From Halobacteriovoraceae bacterium (lineage in GTDB: Bacteria > Bdellovibrionota > Bacteriovoracia > Bacteriovoracales > Bacteriovoracaceae): DNA of 5,849 nucleotides. A program made the translations under genes and the position numbers. Positions 1 to 5,849 of the stretch are shown piece after piece. The DNA lies in NCBI GenBank assembly GCA_018663815.1, contig JABJPQ010000627.1, forward strand, positions 1 through 5,849, read 5' to 3'. Position 1 is the stretch's first letter, and the number at the start of each line of letters is the position of its first letter. The notes beneath the pieces are model-generated. The model was not told the DNA's origin, searched no databases, and was given only the letters and a program-made list of their open reading frames with translations.

Positions 1-392
1 CGAGTCATAGCTACATAAAAAAGCCTTCTCTCTTCTTCAATGGCATCCTCACCTTGCTCCATACTTTGAAAGGAAGGAAACAAAGACTCTTCAACACCGA
101 CAACAAAAACATAGAAATATTCTAATCCTTTCGCTCCATGAATGGTCATCATAGAAACTTCTGAAATAGATTCCCCTTCACTTACTGAGGTATCTAAAGT
201 TATTGTTTCCAAAAATCCAATCAAGGTTGCCTTTTCAGCATCATCCTGGAATTGTTTGATGGCCGTAAATAGTTCTTCTAAGTTATCAATACGCCCTTGA
301 GCTTCGTAAGTTTTTTCCGCCTTAAGTGACTCTAGGTATCCTGATTCATTTAATAGTTTTTCATAAATAACAGTAGGATCTTCACTCTCTTT
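1..392 (-). pseudogene. Continuation of the UvrD/PcrA-like helicase in the shifted frame (partial, runs off left edge)
   Basis: Reading leftward from 392, one frame away from the upstream helicase frame, 130 codons are open to the window edge. They encode the expected next part of the same protein: a segment reading YEKLLNESGYLESLKAEKT, then ARID-like QGRIDNLEELF, motif V MTIHGAKGLEY (about 149-117) and motif VI EEERRLFYVAMTR (about 38-1). Motifs V and VI complete the ATPase/DNA-binding core of domain 2A, so the upstream frame alone lacks essential parts. The frame is closed by a TGA at 395-393 directly next to the shift, and no start codon with a ribosome binding site is evident, so this is not an independent gene. 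Adding one A to the minus-strand AAAA run (TTTT at 390-393 on plus) fuses the two frames into about 609 residues up to the edge. The remaining 110-140 residues should lie to the left. Whether this is a real mutation or a sequence error cannot be told here. Confidence 0.85.
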
Positions 393-1825
393 TCAGATAA
401 AATCTTTGCTTCATGAATGAGAGTAACAAAGGACATTAATCCACTTCTAACTTTTGCACTGAGTTTTAAATGTTTATATTCATCATAATCATCGGTTACT
501 AAATTAAGCACCTCCCAAAGCGAGAGTTTTAGTTTAATGGCTTCATCTTCAATTTTACGAAGTGTTCTTGCGCCAATACCTCTTACTGGGGTATTGATTA
601 CACGACTAAGTGCTAATGAGTCTTTATCATTCACGACACATCTTATATAAGCAAGCAAGTCTTTAACTTCTTTTCGCTCATAAAATTTCATCCCGGCCAC
701 GACTTTATAAGGAATATTTAAACGCCTTAAAGAGTCTTCCACTAAACGTGACTGCCCGTTTGTTCTATAAAAAATGGCAATTTCTTTCGGATCTATTCCT
801 TGTGCAATTAACTTTTGAGTCTCTTGTGCTACAAATTCTGACTCATCTCTATCGTCTTTACATTCAATAATATGAATAGAGTCTCCGTGGCCATTATCAG
901 TCCACATTTGCTTGCCTTTACGATTAATGTTTTTTGAAATTACACAAGAAGCAGCTTCAATTATATTTTTACTAGAACGGTAGTTTTGTTCTAGCTTTAT
1001 AAGCTTTGCATCAGGAAATATTTTTTCAAATTCCAAAATATTTCGTATATCAGCTCCTCGCCACGAATAAATGGATTGATCCTCATCTCCAACAACACAA
1101 ATATTTTTTCGATCATAAGACAATAGCTTCACTAGTCGAAATTGGGCTCGATTTGTATCTTGAAACTCATCGACAAGTAAGTAATGAAATCTTTTTTGGT
1201 ATCTTTCTAAAACTTCTGGAAAATTTTCAAAGAGATTTAAAACCCCGGTGATAAGCCCTCCAAAATCAACAGCATTAGACTTATGCAGTTCTGCTTCGTA
1301 TTCTTGAAAAAATTTAAAAAAGATATCATCTTGTTCAATCTCTTCGAGTGTCTCTGAGTCCTGGCAATTTGAATAATATCCCGCATTTTTTATACCATCA
1401 ATGTAAGCTAAAACTTCATTGGGATGAATCTCTTTGAGGCTGACACCTCTTTTTCCCAAGACTGCTTTGACAATACTTTTAGATTCAGACGTATCATAAA
1501 TAGTAAAGTTTCGACTTAACCCTAAATACTGAGCTTCACTTCTTAAAATTCTCGCACAAAAAGAATGAAAGGTTGTTATTTGAATGGCACCAAAGTCTAT
1601 TGCGTTATCAGCAGCAACTCTTTCGCGCATCTCTTTAGCCGCTTTATTAGAAAAGGTTACGGCTAATATGCGAAAGGGGCTAACTTTTTTATCATCCAAT
1701 AGGTATTGAATTCTAGAAACAAGTGTTCTCGTCTTTCCAGAACCCGCACCGGCCAAAATCATAACCGGTCCCTCCGTATGAACAACGGCTGATTTTTGGT
1801 CTGTATTTAAGTGATTTAAATCCAT
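350..1825 (-). CDS. UvrD/PcrA-family ATP-dependent DNA helicase, N-terminal part (frame ends early at a frameshift)
   Basis: Superfamily 1A 3'-5' DNA helicase of the UvrD/PcrA/Rep group, which unwinds DNA in excision repair, mismatch repair and replication-fork rescue. Motifs seen in order: Q motif LNTDQKSAV (residues 6-14), Walker A GAGSGKT (26-32), motif Ia AVTFSNKAAKEM (55-66), motif Ib TTFHSFCARILR (84-95), Walker B/DExx LLVDEFQDTN (216-225), motif III VVGDEDQSIYSWRGAD (244-259), motif IV NYRSSKNI (281-288), and a 2B-region block with NTPVRGIG (411-418). The frame stops after 491 residues, against roughly 720-750 for full-length relatives. The last dozen residues (from R480) are unlike the family, while the neighbouring frame resumes the expected sequence, so this is a frameshifted gene rather than a short helicase. 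The ATG at 1825 lies 3 bases after the glmS stop with no clear Shine-Dalgarno, suggesting coupling to glmS translation. PcrA/UvrD is favoured over Rep by the GMKFYERKEVKD stretch, but the exact symbol cannot be fixed. Confidence 0.9.
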   Translation of the reverse strand: MDLNHLNTDQKSAVVHTEGPVMILAGAGSGKTRTLVSRIQYLLDDKKVSPFRILAVTFSNKAAKEMRERVAADNAIDFGAIQITTFHSFCARILRSEAQYLGLSRNFTIYDTSESKSIVKAVLGKRGVSLKEIHPNEVLAYIDGIKNAGYYSNCQDSETLEEIEQDDIFFKFFQEYEAELHKSNAVDFGGLITGVLNLFENFPEVLERYQKRFHYLLVDEFQDTNRAQFRLVKLLSYDRKNICVVGDEDQSIYSWRGADIRNILEFEKIFPDAKLIKLEQNYRSSKNIIEAASCVISKNINRKGKQMWTDNGHGDSIHIIECKDDRDESEFVAQETQKLIAQGIDPKEIAIFYRTNGQSRLVEDSLRRLNIPYKVVAGMKFYERKEVKDLLAYIRCVVNDKDSLALSRVINTPVRGIGARTLRKIEDEAIKLKLSLWEVLNLVTDDYDEYKHLKLSAKVRSGLMSFVTLIHEAKILSEKRVKILLLFMKNY

Positions 1826-1828
1826 AGG

Positions 1829-3643
1829 CTACTCGACTGTTACAGATTTGGCTAAATTTCTAGGTTTATCAATATCTGTCCCTTTAAACTTAGCTATATG
1901 ATAACTCAATAATTGCAAGACAACATTAGTCACAATTGGTTTTAGGTCTTCAACTCCACAAAAATCAATTCCAAAAAAAAGATCTGCGACATCTTCGGCG
2001 GAACTTAATTCATTATCAGCCACAATGACCATCACACCCTTTCTGGCTTTTACTTCTTGAGCATTTGAAAGTGTCTTTTCAAATAGATCTTTAGTCACAA
2101 TAGCAATATTAACCATGTTTTCGTCAAAAAGAGCAATTGGTCCATGTTTTAACTCTCCTGCGGCATATCCCTCAGCATGGACATAAGCAATTTCTTTGAG
2201 CTTTAACGCTCCTTCTAAGGCTATTGGAAATTGTTCTCTTCTACCTGTAAAAATAAATCCTTTATGGTTATAAATATCTCGTGCAATTTCTTTAATTTCT
2301 TCTTCGCGGGATAAAACCTTTGCGATTGCTTCACTTAAGTTATGAAACTCTGCTTGAGTTTCTTTGGTTAATACTTCACCTTTGAACGACTTTGAGAGAA
2401 GATATCCAACTAGACTCATTAGTGTGAAAGCTTTCGTGCTTGCGACACCAATTTCAGCCCCAGCATGTAAAAGTAGATTCTCATCACAATCTCTAAAAAG
2501 GGTTGAACCTTCAACATTTACAATCGAATAGGTTTTCATTTTGTTTTCAATACATAAGGATTGGCAAGCAAGCGTATCGGCTGTTTCGCCAGACTGGCTG
2601 ATAAACAAAGCTACCTCATCTGCAGCAACTCTTGGGTTGCGATATCGAAACTCACTTGCAAAATCTGATTGCACCCGAATTCTATTTTCTAATTCTAAAA
2701 AGTTCTTAACCACAAGCCCGGCATGTAAAGCTGTTCCACAACCTATAATATGAACAAAAGATGGTTTATCCTTGGTCATTTTTTGTAACGTCGCGTACGC
2801 TTTACCTGAGCTGTAGATTGCATAAAGCTTACTTACAAGCTCTGGTTGCTCATGAATCTCTTTGAGCATGAAATGTTCGTACTTGCCCTTGCTAACAACA
2901 TTAAGATCCATCTGGCTTTCTTGTATTTTAAAAGCTTTACTTGGATTTTCCTCAAGATCATAGAATTCATAGAGACTATCGGTATTACGATGATCCCCCA
3001 CACAAAGAACATTATCTTCGGGAAAATAAATTTTCGTTGTAAAACCAACCAAGGCATATGGATCCGAAGAAACATAAACTTCTTCAGTTTTTTCATTAAT
3101 ACCACATACAAGAGGTGCTGATTTTTTTATTGAAAATATTTTATGCGTCTCTTTATGAATAATGACAAATGCAGAATTACCCTTCATTAGTTGAAACGTT
3201 TCAATAATTGCTTTTTCGATATTATGACAGTGTTTATATACATCAGTTAATTTTGCTAAAAATGTTTCTGAGTCTGTCTGGCTGTGGAAGTGGTAGCCTT
3301 TTTGCACCAATTCAGCTCTTAGTTCGTGGGCATTTTCAATAATTCCATTATGAACAATTGAAAATATTTCGTTGCCATGGGGGTGAGCATTCATTTCATT
3401 CACTTCCCCATGTGTGGCCCATCTTGTATGACCTATGGCCAAAGTTGCAGCCAATTTTGATTCCACTTTTAAGGCTTGCTTCAAATTTTCAAGCTTTCCT
3501 TCTTTTTTATAAATGACTAATTTATTATTTTTTTGGATACTAATTCCAGCTGAATCGTATCCCCTATATTCAAGCCTTGCTAATCCCTCAAGGACCGGTT
3601 CAATAGCATTTGAATTCCCACAGTAACCTACTATTCCACACAT
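1829..3643 (-). CDS. glmS: Glutamine--fructose-6-phosphate aminotransferase (isomerizing), glucosamine-6-phosphate synthase
   Basis: Cytosolic enzyme converting fructose-6-phosphate and glutamine into glucosamine-6-phosphate and glutamate, the first committed step toward UDP-GlcNAc. The 604 residues match the usual length (about 600-610). The N-terminal glutaminase domain (1 to about 220) begins MCGIVGY with the nucleophile Cys2, followed by GHTRWATHG (71-79), HNGIIEN (98-104) and QTDSETF (122-128). Two SIS sugar-isomerase domains follow: first IGCGTALHAG (300-309), ISQSGETADT (348-357) and ASTKAFT (401-407); second LEGALKLKEI (476-485), HAEGYAAGELKHGP (489-502) and the C-terminal tail KSVTVE. 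Glu484, His500 and Lys599 line up with the catalytic isomerase residues of the E. coli enzyme. The start is set by Cys2 and by a GAGGG ribosome binding site 7 bases upstream. It lies 86 bases after glmU and 3 bases before the helicase gene. No glmS ribozyme is apparent in the short leader, as expected outside Firmicutes. Nothing looks damaged. Confidence 0.97.
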   Translation of the reverse strand: MCGIVGYCGNSNAIEPVLEGLARLEYRGYDSAGISIQKNNKLVIYKKEGKLENLKQALKVESKLAATLAIGHTRWATHGEVNEMNAHPHGNEIFSIVHNGIIENAHELRAELVQKGYHFHSQTDSETFLAKLTDVYKHCHNIEKAIIETFQLMKGNSAFVIIHKETHKIFSIKKSAPLVCGINEKTEEVYVSSDPYALVGFTTKIYFPEDNVLCVGDHRNTDSLYEFYDLEENPSKAFKIQESQMDLNVVSKGKYEHFMLKEIHEQPELVSKLYAIYSSGKAYATLQKMTKDKPSFVHIIGCGTALHAGLVVKNFLELENRIRVQSDFASEFRYRNPRVAADEVALFISQSGETADTLACQSLCIENKMKTYSIVNVEGSTLFRDCDENLLLHAGAEIGVASTKAFTLMSLVGYLLSKSFKGEVLTKETQAEFHNLSEAIAKVLSREEEIKEIARDIYNHKGFIFTGRREQFPIALEGALKLKEIAYVHAEGYAAGELKHGPIALFDENMVNIAIVTKDLFEKTLSNAQEVKARKGVMVIVADNELSSAEDVADLFFGIDFCGVEDLKPIVTNVVLQLLSYHIAKFKGTDIDKPRNLAKSVTVE

Positions 3644-3650
3644 ATAAAAA

Positions 3651-3655
3651 CCCTC
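3651..3655 (-). promoter_or_regulatory. Ribosome binding site of glmS
   Basis: GAGGG on the minus strand with a 7-base spacer (TTTTTAT) before the glmS ATG at 3643. Good Shine-Dalgarno match and spacing, showing that glmS has its own efficient translation start rather than depending on glmU. Confidence 0.7.
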
Positions 3656-3705
3656 AATTTAAAGACTATACGTTTGTGGATACCTTAGCATTTTAACTTA
3701 AATCA

Positions 3706-3727
3706 CGCTAGCAGAGGATTTGCTACG
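3706..3727 (-). other. Imperfect hairpin just after the glmU stop, in the glmU-glmS spacer
   Basis: On the minus strand CGTAGCA, a 7-base loop, then TGCTAGCG can pair as a 7 bp stem with one bulged G. It begins two bases after the glmU TAG. No run of U follows, so it does not look like an intrinsic terminator. It may be a weak attenuator, an RNA processing or stability element, or chance. The rest of the 86-base spacer (3644-3729) holds the glmS ribosome binding site and a lone TATAGT hexamer without a matching -35 box; I see no other element there. Confidence 0.3.
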
Positions 3728-3729
3728 CG

Positions 3730-5127
3730 CTATTTTTTCTTAATAAAGCGGGAAGCCATATTTTCTTTATTAACTTGACGCTGCCTTGCGATAGCAAAGG
3801 CATGGTCGGGAACATCTTTGTTAATTGTTGAGCCAGAGCCGACATAAGCCTCGTCTCCTATTGTTACCGGTGCAATCATTTGGCAATCACTTCCGATAAA
3901 AGAGTTTTTACCAATAATTGTTTTGTGTTTATTGGCTCCATCATAGTTACAAGTTATAAACCCGCAGCCAATATTCGTATTCTCTCCAACTTGTGCATCT
4001 CCCACGTAACTTAAATGCGAAACTTTAGATCCTTCGTGCAGCACGGCTTTTTTAATTTCAACAAAATTACCTACTTTACAGTTTTTTTCAATAATAGTGC
4101 CCTCTCGAAGTCTGGCCATAGGGCCAATAACTGCATCATCTGAAATTTTTGCTCCTTCCAAATATGAGTACGCTCTCACCTTTACACCAGCACCAACTTC
4201 AGAGTTGTTAATAATGACCCCTTCCTCTAAAATTGCACCTGAAGCAATTGTTGTTTTTCCCTTGAGACTAACATTAGGGTAAATGACAACTTTTGGCTTG
4301 ATATCAACTTGAGTTTCTATGTATTGGGATTTTGCATTTTTAATAATAACCCCTGAGAGCATTAGGCTTTCCATTTTTCTTTGGAGTAAAACTGATTCTG
4401 CTTCTTCAAGCTGGACTAGATTATTGACCCCTAAAAATAATTTCTCCTCTGAAAAAGAAACCGTTTTTACATTAAACCCTTCTTTAAACAAATCTGTAAG
4501 ATAAAGTTCATTAGAATTATTCTTATTACTTATTTGATTTATATAGTTTTTTATATGTGATGTTTTAAAAAAATACAGAGCAGAGTTTACCGCTGTGATT
4601 TCCTTTTGTTGGTCTGTTGCATCTTTTTCTTCAACAATATTAAATCCAATACTTTTTTGCTCAATTCGACCATATCCTGTTGGGTTCCCTGTAATAAAGC
4701 AGGCACAAACTGCATCAAAATTAGAGTCTTTAATTTCATCAAATAGTTTTAGATAAACATCACTTGTAATTAAGGGCGTGTCTGCACAAACAACGAGTGT
4801 ATACTCATTTCCCCATGCTTTAGGATTACTTTCAAAAAAAGTTTGTAACGCGTGACCAGTTCCAAGTTGCTCCTTTTGATGTGCAAAACTTAAGCTCAGA
4901 TTTTTATAATTTTCTGTAATATGTCTCAAAACTTTTTCTTTTTCATGCCCTACAACAAAATTATACTCAATCGTTTCAGAAATCTTTTCTGAAAATCCTT
5001 CTATCCCCTGTATAACAAAGTCCACCAACGTTTGTCCCATTGCTGGGCATAATGGCTTGGCCTTATCAATATTTAACCTGGTACCCTTTCCGGCCGCTAA
5101 AATTACTGTATTAATGATATCAGACAT
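3730..5127 (-). CDS. glmU: Bifunctional N-acetylglucosamine-1-phosphate uridyltransferase / glucosamine-1-phosphate acetyltransferase
   Basis: Makes UDP-GlcNAc in two steps: acetyl-CoA-dependent acetylation of glucosamine-1-phosphate (C-terminal domain), then uridylyl transfer from UTP (N-terminal domain). It has 465 residues, close to the family norm of about 455-465. The Rossmann-like pyrophosphorylase domain has LAAGKGTR (10-17), Lys24, QLGTGHA (87-93), ADTPL with the metal-binding Asp116, PTGYGRI (149-155), EEKDAT (166-171) and GVNN (233-236). From about residue 260 a left-handed beta-helix of hexapeptide repeats carries GPMARLREG (335-343), VGNFVEIKKA (352-361), the likely catalytic His371 in SHLSYVGDA, TCNYDGANK (392-400), IGSD (411-414) and Arg448. 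Residues matching E. coli R333, K351, H363, Y366, N386 and R440 are kept at a constant offset of 8. ATG at 5127 is chosen because AAAAGG lies 7 bases upstream and because it gives the family's N-terminus; an in-frame TTG at 5148 has poor ribosome-binding context. First gene of the leftward cluster. Confidence 0.96.
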   Translation of the reverse strand: MSDIINTVILAAGKGTRLNIDKAKPLCPAMGQTLVDFVIQGIEGFSEKISETIEYNFVVGHEKEKVLRHITENYKNLSLSFAHQKEQLGTGHALQTFFESNPKAWGNEYTLVVCADTPLITSDVYLKLFDEIKDSNFDAVCACFITGNPTGYGRIEQKSIGFNIVEEKDATDQQKEITAVNSALYFFKTSHIKNYINQISNKNNSNELYLTDLFKEGFNVKTVSFSEEKLFLGVNNLVQLEEAESVLLQRKMESLMLSGVIIKNAKSQYIETQVDIKPKVVIYPNVSLKGKTTIASGAILEEGVIINNSEVGAGVKVRAYSYLEGAKISDDAVIGPMARLREGTIIEKNCKVGNFVEIKKAVLHEGSKVSHLSYVGDAQVGENTNIGCGFITCNYDGANKHKTIIGKNSFIGSDCQMIAPVTIGDEAYVGSGSTINKDVPDHAFAIARQRQVNKENMASRFIKKK

Positions 5128-5134
5128 ATACTTA

Positions 5135-5140
5135 CCTTTT
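5135..5140 (-). promoter_or_regulatory. Ribosome binding site deciding the glmU start
   Basis: AAAAGG on the minus strand, 7 bases before ATG 5127. It favours this ATG over the in-frame TTG at 5148, which would add seven residues (MRVKGKY) not expected in GlmU and whose GAGAG upstream is only one base away. Confidence 0.6.
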
Positions 5141-5154
5141 ACTCTCAAGCTCTC

Positions 5155-5178
5155 AATAAGCCATATATAGCTTTTATT
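5155..5178. repeat. Short inverted repeat in the glmU leader
   Basis: AATAAGC (5155-5161) and GCTTTTATT (5170-5178) form a 7 bp stem with one or two bulged bases around an 8-base loop. It lies between the predicted glmU transcription start and the ribosome binding site. It could be an operator or a weak leader hairpin, but it is AT-rich and short enough to be chance. Confidence 0.25.
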
Positions 5179-5185
5179 AGGTGAT

Positions 5186-5194
5186 ATTATAACA
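5186..5194 (-). promoter_or_regulatory. Extended -10 promoter for glmU (and probably glmS-helicase)
   Basis: Read on the minus strand, the divergent spacer contains TGTTATAAT: a perfect TATAAT hexamer preceded by the TGn extension typical of sigma70-type extended -10 promoters. No good -35 box lies at 17 bases (GAGCTT is there), which the extended -10 could compensate for. A TTGAAA at 5207-5202 is only 10 bases upstream and is too close to serve. The predicted transcript would start near 5179, giving a leader of about 50 bases before the glmU ATG. Function is inferred from sequence only. Confidence 0.55.
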
Positions 5195-5229
5195 AAACTT
5201 ATTTCAAAAAGCTCTTTTTTTAAAAAACT

Positions 5230-5258
5230 CTTAAAGATTGCAAAGTTAATCCCGAAAA
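5230..5258 (+). promoter_or_regulatory. Possible heat-shock (sigma32-like) promoter of lon
   Basis: CTTAAA at 5230-5235, 15 bases, then CCCGAAAA at 5251-5258. This resembles the sigma32 pattern (CTTGAA, 13-15 bases, CCCCAT plus A/T) with one mismatch in the -35 element and several in the -10. Lon is a classical heat-shock gene, and the position would give a 5' leader of about 50 bases. The match is imperfect and could be chance in AT-rich DNA; no convincing sigma70 promoter was seen on this strand. Confidence 0.3.
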
Positions 5259-5300
5259 GATTTAGGCAAAAGGAATTGTGAAACGTTCAAAAAATAAGTT

Positions 5301-5306
5301 GGAGGA
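5301..5306 (+). promoter_or_regulatory. Ribosome binding site of lon
   Basis: GGAGGA, the strongest Shine-Dalgarno in the window, sits 7 bases before ATG 5314. It selects that ATG over the out-of-frame ATG at 5309, which is only 2 bases from the site. Confidence 0.75.
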
Positions 5307-5313
5307 ACATGTT

Positions 5314-5849
5314 ATGGTTACAAATTACGAGGGTGAGAATATTGAATTTAAAGAAGTACTCCCTCTGTTACCGATTAGAGATATTGTCGTCTACCCCTTT
5401 ATGATCCTGCCACTATACGTTGGAAGAGAATCGTCTATTCAAGCCGTAGAGGAAGCTATCAATAATACCGATAGACTAATACTCCTTGCGAGCCAAAAAG
5501 ATATTCAGGCAGAAGCACCTAGCCCTAATGAAATTTATTCTCTAGGAACGGTCGCTATGATTATGCGTAAGAGAAACTTACCTGATGGCAGACTTAAGAT
5601 TTTAATTCAAGGTTTAACTAAAGCTCGGATAATTAAATATCAAGAATCAAAAAGTTTTTTTCAAGTCGAAGTTGAAAAAGTAGAAACGGTTGACGTCTCT
5701 GAGAAACAAGAGGTTATTGAGGCTCTACTACGAACAGTTCGAACGAACTTAGAAAATGTTATCAGTAAAAATAAAGTTCTCTCTCCTGATATTCTTATGA
5801 TCTTGGAAGATATACATAATCCAAGTCGTTTTGCAGATCTTGTCTCAAG
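5314..5849 (+). CDS. lon: ATP-dependent protease Lon, N-terminal part (runs off right edge)
   Basis: The first 178 codons of a Lon (La) serine protease, a cytosolic AAA+ enzyme that degrades misfolded and regulatory proteins. The visible part is the LonN substrate-binding domain: the start MVTNYEGENIEFKEV leads into the family signature LPLLPIRDIVVYPFMILPL (about 16-34), then the block reading YVGRESSIQAVEEA (35-48), LASQKD (57-62), the motif LGTVAMI (77-83), LPDGRLKILIQGLTKARI (89-106) and, near the edge, EDIHNPSRFADLV (about 165-177), which resembles the conserved region where Lon relatives read NPxRLADL. The AAA+ and Ser-Lys protease domains would lie to the right of the window. Start ATG at 5314 has a strong GGAGGA ribosome binding site 7 bases upstream. 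An ATG at 5309 is in another frame that closes within about 35 codons. It is transcribed divergently from glmU. Other proteins carry a stand-alone LonN domain, so full-length Lon is inferred, but the sequence fits Lon closely. Confidence 0.9.
   Translation, partial: MVTNYEGENIEFKEVLPLLPIRDIVVYPFMILPLYVGRESSIQAVEEAINNTDRLILLASQKDIQAEAPSPNEIYSLGTVAMIMRKRNLPDGRLKILIQGLTKARIIKYQESKSFFQVEVEKVETVDVSEKQEVIEALLRTVRTNLENVISKNKVLSPDILMILEDIHNPSRFADLVS

Noticed and set aside
1006..1251. Plus-strand open frame of 81 codons within the helicase gene
   Set aside because: It is antisense to well-conserved helicase motifs III and II, has no recognisable protein features and no supporting ribosome binding site; a shadow frame.
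2833..3121. Overlapping open frames of about 90 codons on both strands within glmS
   Set aside because: Both overlap the intact, fully conserved glmS frame and have low-complexity, hydrophobic-looking translations typical of AT-rich shadow frames.
3644..3729. glmS ribozyme/riboswitch upstream of glmS
   Set aside because: The spacer is only 86 bases, too short for the glmS ribozyme (about 150 or more bases), and shows none of its expected paired core.
4097..4504. Two 61-codon plus-strand open frames within glmU
   Set aside because: They are antisense to the GlmU beta-helix and linker region, with no promoter or ribosome binding site and no family resemblance.
5128..5148. Longer GlmU start at the TTG at 5148
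   Set aside because: The extra MRVKGKY is not typical of GlmU, its upstream GAGAG is only one base away, and the ATG at 5127 has a well-spaced AAAAGG.
5207..5235. AT-rich run with T and A tracts in the divergent spacer, as a possible terminator
   Set aside because: The two genes diverge here, so no transcript is expected to end, and the T/A tracts form no GC-containing stem.
1..5849. Mobile element, CRISPR, defence or otherwise novel system
   Set aside because: All but the spacers is accounted for by four conserved housekeeping genes; no direct repeat arrays, terminal inverted repeats, transposase motifs or tRNA-like folds were seen.

Overview
The window is an AT-rich (roughly 35-40% GC by eye) stretch of bacterial housekeeping DNA. 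It holds a leftward cluster glmU - glmS - UvrD/PcrA-type helicase and, diverging from it, the 5' end of a rightward lon protease gene. The bifunctional GlmU indicates a bacterium. The AT-rich base composition, the divergent housekeeping genes and the Shine-Dalgarno-led starts would fit a low-GC Gram-negative lineage, for example a Bdellovibrio/Halobacteriovorax-like group. That assignment is a guess from general impression; no taxonomic marker here settles it.

Layout, left to right. Positions 1-1825 (minus) encode a superfamily 1 DNA helicase of the UvrD/PcrA/Rep family. Its 3' end lies outside the window and its reading frame is broken near 390-393. The first frame stops at 350, but the next frame carries on with a perfectly family-like sequence through motifs V and VI to the window edge. 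Positions 1829-3643 (minus) encode an intact GlmS, and 3730-5127 (minus) an intact GlmU. The 186-base divergent region 5128-5313 carries a good extended -10 promoter for the leftward genes and a weaker, possibly heat-shock-type, promoter for lon. Lon starts at 5314 (plus) and runs off the right edge after about 178 codons.

How the genes relate: GlmS makes glucosamine-6-phosphate. GlmU acetylates glucosamine-1-phosphate and converts the product to UDP-GlcNAc, the precursor of peptidoglycan and lipopolysaccharide. The intermediate phosphoglucosamine mutase (GlmM) is not in the window. The helicase gene begins only 3 bases after the glmS stop, so it is probably co-transcribed and perhaps translationally coupled with glmS, although its DNA repair/replication role is unrelated.

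I found no transposon, CRISPR array, tRNA/rRNA, prophage or defence genes and no evident novel system. The one observation that really needs a second look is the helicase frameshift. The rest are modest regulatory or residue-level points.
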